This document shows positions 53,714 through 61,795 of a stretch of 64,000 nucleotides of DNA, piece by piece. Both the position numbers and the translations under genes were made by a program. Under the pieces are notes generated by a model that ran no database searches, was not told where the DNA came from, and was given only the letters and a program-made list of their open reading frames with translations. Source of the DNA: Microbaculum sp051390635 (lineage in GTDB: Bacteria; Pseudomonadota; Alphaproteobacteria; Rhizobiales; Tepidamorphaceae); NCBI RefSeq assembly GCF_051390635.1, contig NZ_JBPODT010000001.1, positions 1,284,793 through 1,348,792 of the forward strand, read 5' to 3'. Numbering within the stretch: position 1 is the stretch's first letter; each line of letters opens with the position of its first letter.

Positions 53714-54238
53714 ATGGCGGATACCGACGAGCAACCGCGCGCGCGCGCGCCAATGTTCACTGAATTGGCTCTGCCGGTCGCGCTGATCGGCCTCTCCCTT
53801 TACCTCTGGACCCTGGCGGATCGGTTCACCGGCGGCGCGAAACGCTACGAGGCGATCGGGCCGGACTTCTTTCCCAAACTGCTCCTCGCGATGATGATCG
53901 CGCTGTGCACCGCGCAGGTCGTCTCTTCGGTTATCGGACGGTCGCGGACATCCGGCGGCGGCGAAGCGCTGCCGGTCTACTGGGCCGACCTGGCGATTGC
54001 GGTCGGCGCGACGGCCGCTTATGTCGCCATCTTGCCGCGCATGGGTTTCCTGCTGGCGACGCCGCTGTTCCAGTTCGCCCTGCTGTTCTTCGTCTTCCGG
54101 GTGCGGCAACTGCGTGTGCTGCTCGTTGCGCCGCCGGCCCTGACGATCGGCCTGGCGCTGCTGTTCGTCGGCGTGATGAACGCGCCGCTGCCGCGCGGCC
54201 GCGGGGTTTTCGGCGCCTTTAGTCACATCTTCTACTAG
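53714..54238 (+). CDS. tctB: Tripartite tricarboxylate transporter small membrane subunit (TctB type)
   Basis: 174-residue protein with four hydrophobic helices, the layout of TctB. RYEAIGPDFFPKLLLAMMIALC and FLLATPLFQFALLFFVFRVR are typical. Alternating CG at the start encodes QPRARAP. GGGAGG precedes the ATG. It lies 25 bp after tctC and 9 bp before tctA. Confidence 0.85.
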   Translation: MADTDEQPRARAPMFTELALPVALIGLSLYLWTLADRFTGGAKRYEAIGPDFFPKLLLAMMIALCTAQVVSSVIGRSRTSGGGEALPVYWADLAIAVGATAAYVAILPRMGFLLATPLFQFALLFFVFRVRQLRVLLVAPPALTIGLALLFVGVMNAPLPRGRGVFGAFSHIFY

Positions 54239-54247
54239 GACCGCACC

Positions 54248-55747
54248 ATGGAAATCCTTCAGGGGCTGCTGCTGGTCCTGACACCGGACGTGTTGCCCTT
54301 CCTGCTGCTCGGCGTGGCGGTGGGAATGCTGTTCGGCGCCCTGCCCGGCCTCGACGCGACGACCGGCGTGGCGCTGCTGTTGCCGATCACCTACGCGATG
54401 GACCCGGCCCCGGCGCTGATCTTCTTCAGCGCGCTCTACGTCGCCGGGGTCTTCGCCGGCTCGATCACCGCCATCCTGTTCCGCGTGCCGGGCTCCTCGG
54501 AAGCCATCATGACGGCGATCGAGGGCCACGAATTCACCCGCAGGGGCGAGGCGCGCAAGGCCCTGGCCACCGCCGTCTACAGTTCGGCGATCGGCGGGTT
54601 GCTGGCATCGCTGGCGCTGTTCTCGTTCACGCCTTTCCTGGCCTCGATCGCCTTGAAATTCGGACCGGCGGAGTATTTCGCGCTGGCCATGCTGGGGCTG
54701 AGCTGCATCGCCGCGATCACGTCGGGCAATCCGGTCAAGGGCGCCATCGCGGCTCTGATCGGCCTGATCATCGCCACGGTGGGGATCGACGAGATCACCG
54801 GCAGCAAGCGTTTCGATTTCGGCGTCTCCTCGCTCTTGTCCGGCGTGCCGTTCGTTCCCGCAATTATCGGCCTGTTCGCGGCTTCGGAGGTCTACCGGCG
54901 GATATCGATGCGCGACCTCGATCTCGTCAGCCAACCGATCGGCAAGCCCGGCGACATCCGCGAGGCGGCGGCGCGACTGCGCCTTGCCGAGTTCCTCAAG
55001 CTGAAATGGACGGTGCTGCGCTCGTCGATCCTGGGGCTCGGCGTCGGCATCCTGCCCGGCGCCGGCGCCACAACTGCCGCGATCCTCAGCTACACCACCG
55101 AGGTGCGGCTGTCGAAACATCCCGAACAGTTCGGCACCGGCAAACTGGAAGGCATCGCCGCGCCCGAATCTGCGAACAACGCGGCGACGGTCGGCGCCAT
55201 GATCCCGCTCCTGTCGCTCGGCATTCCCGGCAGCGGCACCACGGCGGTGTTGATGGGGGCGTTCCTGGTCCACAACCTGCAGCCCGGACCGTTCCTGTTC
55301 ATTCACGAGCGTCCGCTGGTCTACGGCCTGTTTTCGGGCATCGCGCTGAGCAACCTGCTGATCCTGGCGATGGCGTTCATCTTCATCCGGTTGTTCAACC
55401 GCATGACGCACGTGCCCTACCCGCTCTTGGCCACGGGCATCCTGTCGATCGCGGTGGCCGGATCGCTGGCCTACGGCGACGCCACGGCCGCCGCCATCAT
55501 GCTGGTGTTCGCGCTGCTCGGCCTGGTCATGGAAGCCGGCCGCTATCCGCTGGCCCCGGTGGTGCTCGGCCTGGTGCTCGGTCCGATCGTGGAGACCTCC
55601 CTGCGGCGGGCTCTCCTGATGTCGGACTTCGACCCCTCAGCCCTGGTTGCAACGCCGATCGCCGCGGGCCTGCTGTTGCTTGCCGCGGTATTTTTCTTCG
55701 GTCCGATCCTGACTGCCCTGTGGCGTCGTGCCGCCGGCAGGGACTGA
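54248..55747 (+). CDS. tctA: Tripartite tricarboxylate transporter large membrane subunit (TctA type)
   Basis: 499-residue permease with about 12 helices. The TctA signature GALPGLDATTGVALLLPITYAMDPAPALIFFSALYVAG (about residues 30-67) and GILPGAGATTAAILSYTTEVRLSK, SANNAATVGAMIPLLSLGIPGSGTTAVLMGAF are all conserved. It drives ion-coupled uptake of the acid delivered by TctC. Last gene of the transporter operon; the following 827 bp are degenerate. Confidence 0.93.
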   Translation: MEILQGLLLVLTPDVLPFLLLGVAVGMLFGALPGLDATTGVALLLPITYAMDPAPALIFFSALYVAGVFAGSITAILFRVPGSSEAIMTAIEGHEFTRRGEARKALATAVYSSAIGGLLASLALFSFTPFLASIALKFGPAEYFALAMLGLSCIAAITSGNPVKGAIAALIGLIIATVGIDEITGSKRFDFGVSSLLSGVPFVPAIIGLFAASEVYRRISMRDLDLVSQPIGKPGDIREAAARLRLAEFLKLKWTVLRSSILGLGVGILPGAGATTAAILSYTTEVRLSKHPEQFGTGKLEGIAAPESANNAATVGAMIPLLSLGIPGSGTTAVLMGAFLVHNLQPGPFLFIHERPLVYGLFSGIALSNLLILAMAFIFIRLFNRMTHVPYPLLATGILSIAVAGSLAYGDATAAAIMLVFALLGLVMEAGRYPLAPVVLGLVLGPIVETSLRRALLMSDFDPSALVATPIAAGLLLLAAVFFFGPILTALWRRAAGRD

Positions 55748-55924
55748 CGTCGCCGCTGCGGGTCGGGGTCGCGACGGGCGTCCCGTCGGCACCGAGCATC
55801 AGGCCCCCGCAACCCAGACCAAGATAGAAGTCGGCAATCGTGTCGGAATCGTCGCTGCCTGTGAGCTTGACGGCGTCGCCACGACCCGGCAGGGCGATGT
55901 CGCAGTCGGCCACGGCGACATGGA

Positions 55925-55981
55925 TCACCGCGCCACCGCGTCCCGCTTGAACGGGTCGCTGAAATTGCCGGTCCCCATCAT
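55925..55981 (-). pseudogene. IS3-family orfA N-terminal fragment
   Basis: After AGGAGG the minus strand reads MMGTGNFSDPFKRDAVAR and then TGA. This is the start of the IS3 OrfA family (F..DFKRDAVAQI..RGYPVAEVS). The homology breaks at GACGCGGTGGCGCG (55929-55942), which recurs inverted at 63728-63741 where the next part of the same protein continues. 55748-55924 holds nothing I can identify. Confidence 0.65.
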
Positions 55982-56029
55982 GGCCTCCTAGCCTCAAAAT
56001 CAGGGACGAAGGCGTCCACAGATCTAGGG

Positions 56030-56420
56030 GCTATTCAAAAGGGTCACGGCGCCCGCTTCCGACGGGGACGCCAGCACGCGCGCCGCCTCCATGAGCGAGG
56101 GGACCAGCTGTTCGGGACGCGTGATCTTGCCAAAGAAAACCGACACCGAACGCAACCCATCCGCCACCGACAGGTCGAGCTGCGGTGACTATGCTGCTGA
56201 AGGACAACACCCTGCCTGCGGGTTCCGTAATGATCGGACGTAAGCAGCAGAACCGGCAGGCGCCCGCCGGTAGCGCTGGTCGCACCCGTGTACATGTTCG
56301 CCGTGCCCGAAAATGCCGCATGCACCGCCGATTAACGGCCGCTCGACGCCATCCCGCCCCGTCCGCTGCGCCGCCAGGAACCGGGCAACCGCCTAGCCGA
56401 CCGTCAGCTTGATCCCCTCA
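56030..56420 (-). pseudogene. Decayed iolD-like ThDP enzyme gene
   Basis: Minus-strand pieces in several frames match IolD (trihydroxycyclohexanedione hydrolase of inositol breakdown): IKLTVG-stop-AVARFLAAQ, GGACGIFGHG, then after a deletion TANMYTGATSATGGRLPVLL, LTSDHYGTRRQGVVLQQHSH, and in another frame DLSVADGLRSVSVFFGKITR, PEQLVPSLMEAARVLASPSE, AGAVTLLNSP. There is an in-frame TAG, at least two frameshifts, and loss of most of the gene. Confidence 0.7.
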
Positions 56421-56498
56421 CTCAAGCCCGCCCACTTATGCCGATCCCCGCCCACCGAAAATTATTGGACACGCGATCCCGGTTATCCGCCTATCATA

Positions 56499-56528
56499 TT
56501 GCAATACTCATAATATGTAATTTATCAT
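56499..56528 (+). promoter_or_regulatory. Candidate promoter of the FAD oxidoreductase gene
   Basis: TTGCAA (56499-56504), 18 bases, TATCAT (56523-56528) in a strikingly AT-rich 110-bp stretch. An inverted repeat CATATT (56495-56500)/AATATG (56512-56517) overlaps it and could be a regulator site. Confidence 0.5.
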
Positions 56529-56574
56529 ACAAATATTGTAACGATTTTCCAATAATTCCGGGCAGATAGGAACA

Positions 56575-58002
56575 ATGCAAGAGTCAGGTGAGTTCATTAA
56601 CGCCCTAACGCGCGCGTTCGCCCCAGCGGCTTACATAGCGGGCGATGACGAGCGCCGGCCCTTTGAAATCGATTGGCGCGGATTGATCGACCAGCCCGCC
56701 GTGGCCGTCCTTCTTCCCGGCTCCACCGCTGAAGTGGCGGACATGGTGAAGCTGTGCCGTGAGCACAGCGTGGCGATTGTTCCTCAGGGAGGCAGAACCG
56801 GCCTGGTCGCAGGCGCCGTGCCCATCGAAGGACGCCCGCAGGCCATCATCAATGTCCGCCGGATGAACAAGATCCGCAGCGTCGACCCGATCAACAATAC
56901 CGCCGAAATGGAAAGCGGCGTCGTCCTCCAGACCGCGCAGGACGCCGCGGCCAGTATCGACCGGCTGTTCCCCCTCAGCCTCGCTGCGGAGGGCTCCTGC
57001 CATGTCGGCGGGACGATCGCGACCAATGCGGGCGGCGTTCAGGCACTCTCCTACGGGTCGATGCGCCAGCAGGTTCTCGGCCTGGAAGTGGTTCTGCCCG
57101 ACGGTCGGATCTGGAATGGGCTCCGCAGCCTGCGAAAGGAAAACATCGGGCTCGACCTGAAGCAGTTGTTCATCGGCTCGGAGGGGCTGTTCGGCATTAT
57201 CACGGCAGCCACGATCCGCCTTCTGCCGCGCCCGAAGAAAACGCTGACGATGCTGGCAGCCGTGGAATCAGCGGAGTTCGCACTGGAGACGTTCGTCCGG
57301 GTCAAGAACCTGTGCGGATCGGACCTTATTTCGTGCGAATACTTCACGTCGAACGGGCTCGGCATGGTGCTTGAGCACGTGCCGGACGCCAAACCGCCGT
57401 TCAAGGAATCCTTTAGGGCCTATGTCCTGCTGGAAGTCGCCTCTCTCGACGGCTCGGCGGACCTTCTATCCGGGTTGGAACCCACTCTGGAAGTCTTGCT
57501 GAGCGAGGAGATCGTTCACGATATGGTCGTTGCCCAGAGCGAGGATCAGCGGCTATCGCTTTGGACTCTGCGCGAAGGAATTTCCGAAGCGGAGAAGGCA
57601 AACGGCGGGGCATTGAAGCACGATATCGCCGTTCCGATTTCACGAATCCCCGATGTCATCGATAAGATTGACCGGGAAATAGTCCAAATCGTCCCCGGCT
57701 GCACAATCAACATTTTCGGCCATCTAGGCGACGGCAACCTTCACGTCAACATTATGCCCCCAAAGGGCACAGCGTTATCGGAGTTATATTCTCGCGGAAG
57801 AAGCGTAACCTCGCGCGTTGAACGCATTGCGATCGAAGCCGGAGGAACTTTCAGCGCCGAACACGGTATCGGGCAGCTCAGAGTCGCCTCGCTTGAACAG
57901 CATCACGCGACCGTCGAACTCGAGCTTATGCGGACCATCAAGAAAGCGATCGATCCCACATGGATGATGAACCCCGGAAAAGTCGTAAGGCACGACGGCT
58001 AG
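56575..58002 (+). CDS. FAD-binding oxidoreductase (GlcD/D-2-hydroxyacid dehydrogenase type)
   Basis: 475-residue flavoenzyme of the VAO/GlcD family oxidising D-2-hydroxyacids (D-lactate, D-2-hydroxyglutarate, glycolate). The PCMH FAD domain has VPQGGRTGLVAGAVPIEGRP and SCHVGGTIATNAGGVQALSYG; the C-terminal domain has NIFGHLGDGNLHVNIMPPKG and FSAEHGIGQLR, the metal/substrate histidines. Codon use is less GC-extreme than in the core genes. TAGGAACA precedes the ATG. Its last 43 bases overlap the GntR gene, so the two are co-transcribed. Confidence 0.92.
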   Translation: MQESGEFINALTRAFAPAAYIAGDDERRPFEIDWRGLIDQPAVAVLLPGSTAEVADMVKLCREHSVAIVPQGGRTGLVAGAVPIEGRPQAIINVRRMNKIRSVDPINNTAEMESGVVLQTAQDAAASIDRLFPLSLAAEGSCHVGGTIATNAGGVQALSYGSMRQQVLGLEVVLPDGRIWNGLRSLRKENIGLDLKQLFIGSEGLFGIITAATIRLLPRPKKTLTMLAAVESAEFALETFVRVKNLCGSDLISCEYFTSNGLGMVLEHVPDAKPPFKESFRAYVLLEVASLDGSADLLSGLEPTLEVLLSEEIVHDMVVAQSEDQRLSLWTLREGISEAEKANGGALKHDIAVPISRIPDVIDKIDREIVQIVPGCTINIFGHLGDGNLHVNIMPPKGTALSELYSRGRSVTSRVERIAIEAGGTFSAEHGIGQLRVASLEQHHATVELELMRTIKKAIDPTWMMNPGKVVRHDG

Positions 58003-58742
58003 GCACGCATGCGGCGCCGGTAAAAGTCCGCGCCCGCCCGATCGTTCGCCCGGTTCGGCTATCGGACCAGGTCATCGACTCCTTGCGCAAGGACATCGAG
58101 ACTGGCCGAACCGCTCCCGGCTCACGCCTTCCCACGGAAAAAGAGCTGACGGAATCATTCAACGTCAGTCGCACGGTCATCCGCGAGGCGATCTCCCGGC
58201 TGCAAAGCGACGGGCTTGTTGTCGCACGGCAAGGGTCCGGCATCTTCGTCGCCGACCCCCATGAGGTCGCGCGATCGTTCCGGCTGGGATTGGACGACCC
58301 GGAGAGCAAGACGCCGATCCGCGAGGTCTATGAACTCAGGATCGGCGTGGAAAGCGAAGTCGCGGCGTTAGCGGCCGCGCGGCGTACCGAGGCAGATCTC
58401 GTTGCGCTGGAAAAATCGCTTAATGCCTTGCTCAAATCGTCGAACGACTTCGAACGCGGGGTAGAGGCGGATGTCAATTTCCATCGCCTCATCGCTCGCC
58501 TGTCGAGGAACCGCGTAATGCTTCGCTTTCAGGAGTTCCTGTCGTCCATGCTGGTCGAAACGGTCAAGATCGCGCGCGGCAACTCCGCAAGGCAATCGGG
58601 CCTCACCGAATCCGTGAACGAAGAGCACGTGAGAATTTACAAGGGAATCGTATCAGGTGATCCCGAGAAGGCCCGCAATGCCGCACGACTTCATCTCATC
58701 AATGCGCGAGACAGACTGCTGCCCAGCGAAGACCAACCCTAG
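57960..58742 (+). CDS. FadR-subfamily GntR regulator (second copy in window)
   Basis: 260-residue regulator: wHTH LSDQVIDSLRKDIETGRTAPGSRLPTEKELTESFNVSRTVIREAISRLQSDGLVVARQGSGIFV, then an FCD domain with REVYELRIGVESEVAALAA, DVNFHRLIARLSRN and EEHVRIYKGIVSGD. It overlaps the 3' end of the oxidoreductase gene and probably controls it. A later start is possible, since the first 25 residues are basic and lie in the overlap. Confidence 0.88.
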   Translation: MDDEPRKSRKARRLGTHAAPVKVRARPIVRPVRLSDQVIDSLRKDIETGRTAPGSRLPTEKELTESFNVSRTVIREAISRLQSDGLVVARQGSGIFVADPHEVARSFRLGLDDPESKTPIREVYELRIGVESEVAALAAARRTEADLVALEKSLNALLKSSNDFERGVEADVNFHRLIARLSRNRVMLRFQEFLSSMLVETVKIARGNSARQSGLTESVNEEHVRIYKGIVSGDPEKARNAARLHLINARDRLLPSEDQP

Positions 58743-59162
58743 TGCCAACACAGAACAGCTTCGGGGCGATTGGGCCTACTGGCCGTTAAAATACGCAGCG
58801 CTCGCCTGGCCTTCCACTTTTACAAAGCCAAGGATCGGCCGGGGCCTAACTTGATGTCGTCAAGAAAGACTCTCGGGCCTACCGTTCGTGGCGCGTCTTG
58901 AACGACCCCAGCCACACTCGCAGATGCGCATTGAGATATCGTGGCAAGCGTCGTCGGCGGGATTGATCTAAGTGCATGGACCGACGCTCGTGGGCATACA
59001 AACGCCAGCAATTCCGGGGGCAAGTTCTCGCTGTATAAAGTCGGCGATGCCTGGACACGCGAACCCTTCATGCAGCCATGCTGGATGCGGCAAGGATCTG
59101 CCTTTCGCGCTGACACCGGATATGACCACCGGATTGTCCGTTGCCACGAGTTCCCGCTCTCG
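58743..59162. other. 420-bp stretch with no recognised gene
   Basis: Both strands contain open frames (58941-59477 plus; 58820-59179 minus), but neither has a domain or ribosome site I recognise. Given the broken genes on either side, it is probably eroded coding DNA. Confidence 0.4.
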
Positions 59163-60455
59163 TCACTCCACCCCACCAATGCAAAGATACTTTATCTCTA
59201 CATATTCATCGATGCCGTGGCGGGAACCTTCAAGGCCGAGCCCCGCTTGTTTGACGCCGCCGAAGGGAGTTTCCGTCGTGCCGATGATCCCGGCATTGAT
59301 GCCGACCATGCCGTACTCCAGTTGCTCCGACACGCGAAGACTGCGGGAGATATCGCGCGTGTAGAGATAGGCCGCCAGTCCGTAATCCGTATTGTTCGCC
59401 ATCTCGATCGCTTCTGCCTCGGCGGAGAAGCGGATTACCGGGACGGCCGGCCCAAAAATCTCTTCCTGCGCGCATAGCATATCGTTGGTCGCATCGATCA
59501 GCACCGTCGGTTCGAAGAACAGCCCGTCCTTTCGCTTGCCGCCCAGCGCGAGCCTGGCGCCCGACGAAACCGCTTCGGCGACGTGGCGTTCAAGCCTATC
59601 TAGCGCCTGTGCGTCGATCATCGGCCCCTGCACGACACCCTCCTGGAAACCGTCGCCGACCACCCGACCGCTTACCTTCGTCACCAACTTCTCTGCGAAG
59701 GCTTCGTAGATGCCCTCCTGCGCAAAGATTCGGTTCGTGCATACGCAGGTCTGGCCCGCATTGCGGTATTTGCTCGCCACGGCTCCCTCGAAGGCCGCGT
59801 CGAGGTCCGCATCGTCGAAAACCAGGAAAGGCGCATTGCCGCCCAGCTCCAGCGGAAGCTTCTTGATGGTCGGCGCGCATTGCGCCGCGAGTATGCGCCC
59901 CACATCCGTGGAGCCCGTGAAGGACAGGTGGCGGACGGTCTTGCCGGCGCACAACGTCTTCCCGATGGCAACCGAGTGCGCTTCGTCGCCAGTGACGATG
60001 TTCAAGACACCGGCGGGGAAGCCGGCCCGCTGGGCCAGTTCGAGCAGCGCCAAGACGGTGAGCGGCGTCTGCTCGGCCGGCTTGACCACCACCGTCGAGC
60101 CCGCCGCCAAGGCAGGGGAAACCTTCCTCGTGATCATCGCCAGCGGGAAGTTCCAAGGCGTGATCGCCGCACATACGCCGACTGACTGCTTGATGGCCAG
60201 ATAACGCTTGTTCTGGTCTGTCGTTGATATCACCTCGCCATAAACCCGGCGCCCCTCTTCGGCGAACCGGCGCACGAAGCTGGCGCTGAACTGCACCTCA
60301 CCGCGCGCCTCGACCAGGGGCTTGCCTTGCTCCGCCGTCATGATGCGGGCCAGATCCTCAGCGTTCTCCAGGATCAGTTCGTACCAGCGCATCAACAGGT
60401 CGCCCCGAGCCAGCGCAGTCCGCTTGCGCCACTCGGGCCATGCCGCCCGAGGCAA
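59163..60455 (-). CDS. gabD: NAD(P)-dependent succinate-semialdehyde dehydrogenase, 5'-truncated
   Basis: 430 residues against about 480 in intact GabD. Homology begins at AAWPEWRKRTALARGDLLMRW, so about 50 N-terminal residues (including the start of the NAD fold) are missing. The rest is conserved: AITPWNFPLAMITRKVSPAL, LELGGNAPF (catalytic Glu), GQTCVCTNR (catalytic Cys), EEIFGPAVPVI. It meets the truncated larE head to head; the ATG at 60455 is probably not original. Function is doubtful. It would oxidise succinate semialdehyde, the product of GABA transamination. Confidence 0.85.
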   Translation of the reverse strand: MPRAAWPEWRKRTALARGDLLMRWYELILENAEDLARIMTAEQGKPLVEARGEVQFSASFVRRFAEEGRRVYGEVISTTDQNKRYLAIKQSVGVCAAITPWNFPLAMITRKVSPALAAGSTVVVKPAEQTPLTVLALLELAQRAGFPAGVLNIVTGDEAHSVAIGKTLCAGKTVRHLSFTGSTDVGRILAAQCAPTIKKLPLELGGNAPFLVFDDADLDAAFEGAVASKYRNAGQTCVCTNRIFAQEGIYEAFAEKLVTKVSGRVVGDGFQEGVVQGPMIDAQALDRLERHVAEAVSSGARLALGGKRKDGLFFEPTVLIDATNDMLCAQEEIFGPAVPVIRFSAEAEAIEMANNTDYGLAAYLYTRDISRSLRVSEQLEYGMVGINAGIIGTTETPFGGVKQAGLGLEGSRHGIDEYVEIKYLCIGGVE

Positions 60456-61084
60456 CCGCGCTGGTAGAGCGTTACGCGGAGCAGGAAGGCTGGCGACTGA
60501 CCTTGGCGCGCGCGGGGGAATTCGACGACTCCAACTATCTGGCTAATCCCGTCAACCGCTGCTTCTTCTGCAAGAGCAATCTCTACGACCGTATCCGGGG
60601 ACTAACGAGCCGGCGCATCGCATCCGGCGCCAATCTCGACGACCTCGGAGATTATCGACCGGGCCTGCAGGCGGCGCAGGAACGGGGCGTCGTCCATCCG
60701 CTGGTGGAAGCCGGCATCGACAAGGCAACTGTCAGGCTGCTGGCCCGATCGCACGGACTTGCCGATCTCGCCGAACTGCCGGCCCAGCCCTGCCTTGCCA
60801 GCCGCATAGAGACCGGCATCCGCATCGATGCCAACGACCTGGACTTTGTTCGGCGTGTCGAGGCGGCCGCGCGGGAGAAGGCCGGCTCCAGGATCACGGT
60901 CCGCTGTCGCATCACCCGAAGAGGCGTCGTGCTCGAACTGGCAGACGTCGAAGACCGCAACAGCGCCGAAGCGGCATGTGCCGAGGCTCGTTCGCTGACG
61001 ATGGCGAGCGGCCGCAGATGGCTCGGAGAGCGCGACTATCGTCGCGGATCAGCCTTTGTTCATAACCAACGAACCAAGCAATAA
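60440..61084 (+). CDS. larE: LarE-like sacrificial sulfur transferase, 5'-truncated
   Basis: 214 residues against about 270. Present: NPVNRCFFCKSNLYDRI (with the sulfur-donor Cys), ASGANLDDLGDYRPGLQAA, HPLVEAGIDKATVR, LPAQPCLASRIETGIRI. Missing: the N-terminal PP-loop SGGxDS needed for ATP use. LarE makes the nickel-pincer cofactor of lactate racemase. The first conserved residues appear right at the junction with gabD, whose frame overlaps by 16 bp on the other strand. Almost certainly inactive. Confidence 0.8.
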   Translation: MPPEATALVERYAEQEGWRLTLARAGEFDDSNYLANPVNRCFFCKSNLYDRIRGLTSRRIASGANLDDLGDYRPGLQAAQERGVVHPLVEAGIDKATVRLLARSHGLADLAELPAQPCLASRIETGIRIDANDLDFVRRVEAAAREKAGSRITVRCRITRRGVVLELADVEDRNSAEAACAEARSLTMASGRRWLGERDYRRGSAFVHNQRTKQ

Positions 61085-61105
61085 CCTGCGTTCAAGAGGA
61101 CGGAT

Positions 61106-61446
61106 GATGACAGGTTACCTTCAGAAGCGAGCTTGGCCGTCGTAACGCTCGCACTAACCGATCCGACCGCGTCCGCCCATACCGGCATCGGCAATACTAG
61201 CGGCTTTCTCGACGGCCTCGCCCATTCCTTTTCGGGCTCGAACCATATTCTCGCCACGACGATGATGGGTCTATTTGCATCCCTACTTGGCCGAAGGGCG
61301 TTTTGACTATTGCCTGCCTCCTTCATTATGGCCATGGCCATCGCTGCGGGCGGCGCATTGGGCATGGGCGGCCTCGCCACCCCTTTTGGGAAATTGGGTA
61401 TTGCCTTTTCGGCGATCGTTCTGGGCATGTTCGTGGCCCATGGTTC
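61106..61446 (+). pseudogene. HupE/UreJ-like membrane protein fragment
   Basis: One frame reads SLAVVTLALTDPTASAHTGI, GNTSGFLDGLAHSFSGSNHI, LATTMMGLFASLLGRRAF, then TGA (61304-61306), then LLPASFIMAMAIAAGGALGM, GGLATPFGKLGIAFSAIVLG. HTGIG..SGFL.GFAHP..G.DH.L is the HupE/UreJ nickel-protein signature. There is an internal stop, a frameshift near the start ATG, and the 3' half is lost at the junction with maiA. Confidence 0.75.
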
Positions 61447-61795
61447 CCAGCCGCGAGATGACGCGCAGGTTGTTCACCGGTTGAACGTCCGTCGCGCTGA
61501 CTAACGCCGCGGCGCGCACGCTAGCCCACGCAATAGCCCCGTCCGGTAGGAGCGCGGTTTCGGGTTGGGTCTCTTCAAGCCAATCGAGGATCGCCATCGA
61601 CTGCGTAAGGACCGTGCCGACGTCCAGTACCAGCGTTGGCACGCTACGGCCCGGGTTCAGCGCCGGGTAGTCGTCTGCACCCTGCTCTCCCGCGACCACG
61701 TTGACCGGGACCGCCTCGTAGGCGATCCCCTTCAGATCAAGTGCGATCCGGACGCCGTAGGACGTGGTCGATCGCCCGCAGGTGAAAAACCTCAC
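61307..61795 (-). pseudogene. maiA: Maleylacetoacetate isomerase, N-terminal fragment
   Basis: Starts with GTG overlapping the hmgA stop (GTGA): MRFFTCGRSTTSYGVRIALD, LKGIAYEAVPVNVVAGEQ, YPALNPGRSVPTLVLDVGTV, LTQSMAILDWLEETQPETAL, VQPVNNLRVISRLG. This is the thioredoxin-like domain and start of the helical domain of MaiA (zeta GST). Homology ends near 61440 and the frame then runs antisense through the hupE fragment. It belongs with hmgA in tyrosine degradation, but lacks about half of the enzyme. Confidence 0.8.

Noticed and set aside
53627..55411. 594-codon open frame antisense to tctB/tctA
   Set aside because: Mirror of hydrophobic codons giving a Q/R/D-rich nonsense protein; the transporter genes are clearly real.
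55527..55997. 156-codon minus-strand frame after tctA
   Set aside because: It is a mixture of tctA antisense, unidentified DNA and the first codons of a broken IS3 orfA in another frame.
58941..59477. 178-codon frame between gntR and gabD
   Set aside because: No recognisable domain and its second half is antisense to the conserved end of gabD.
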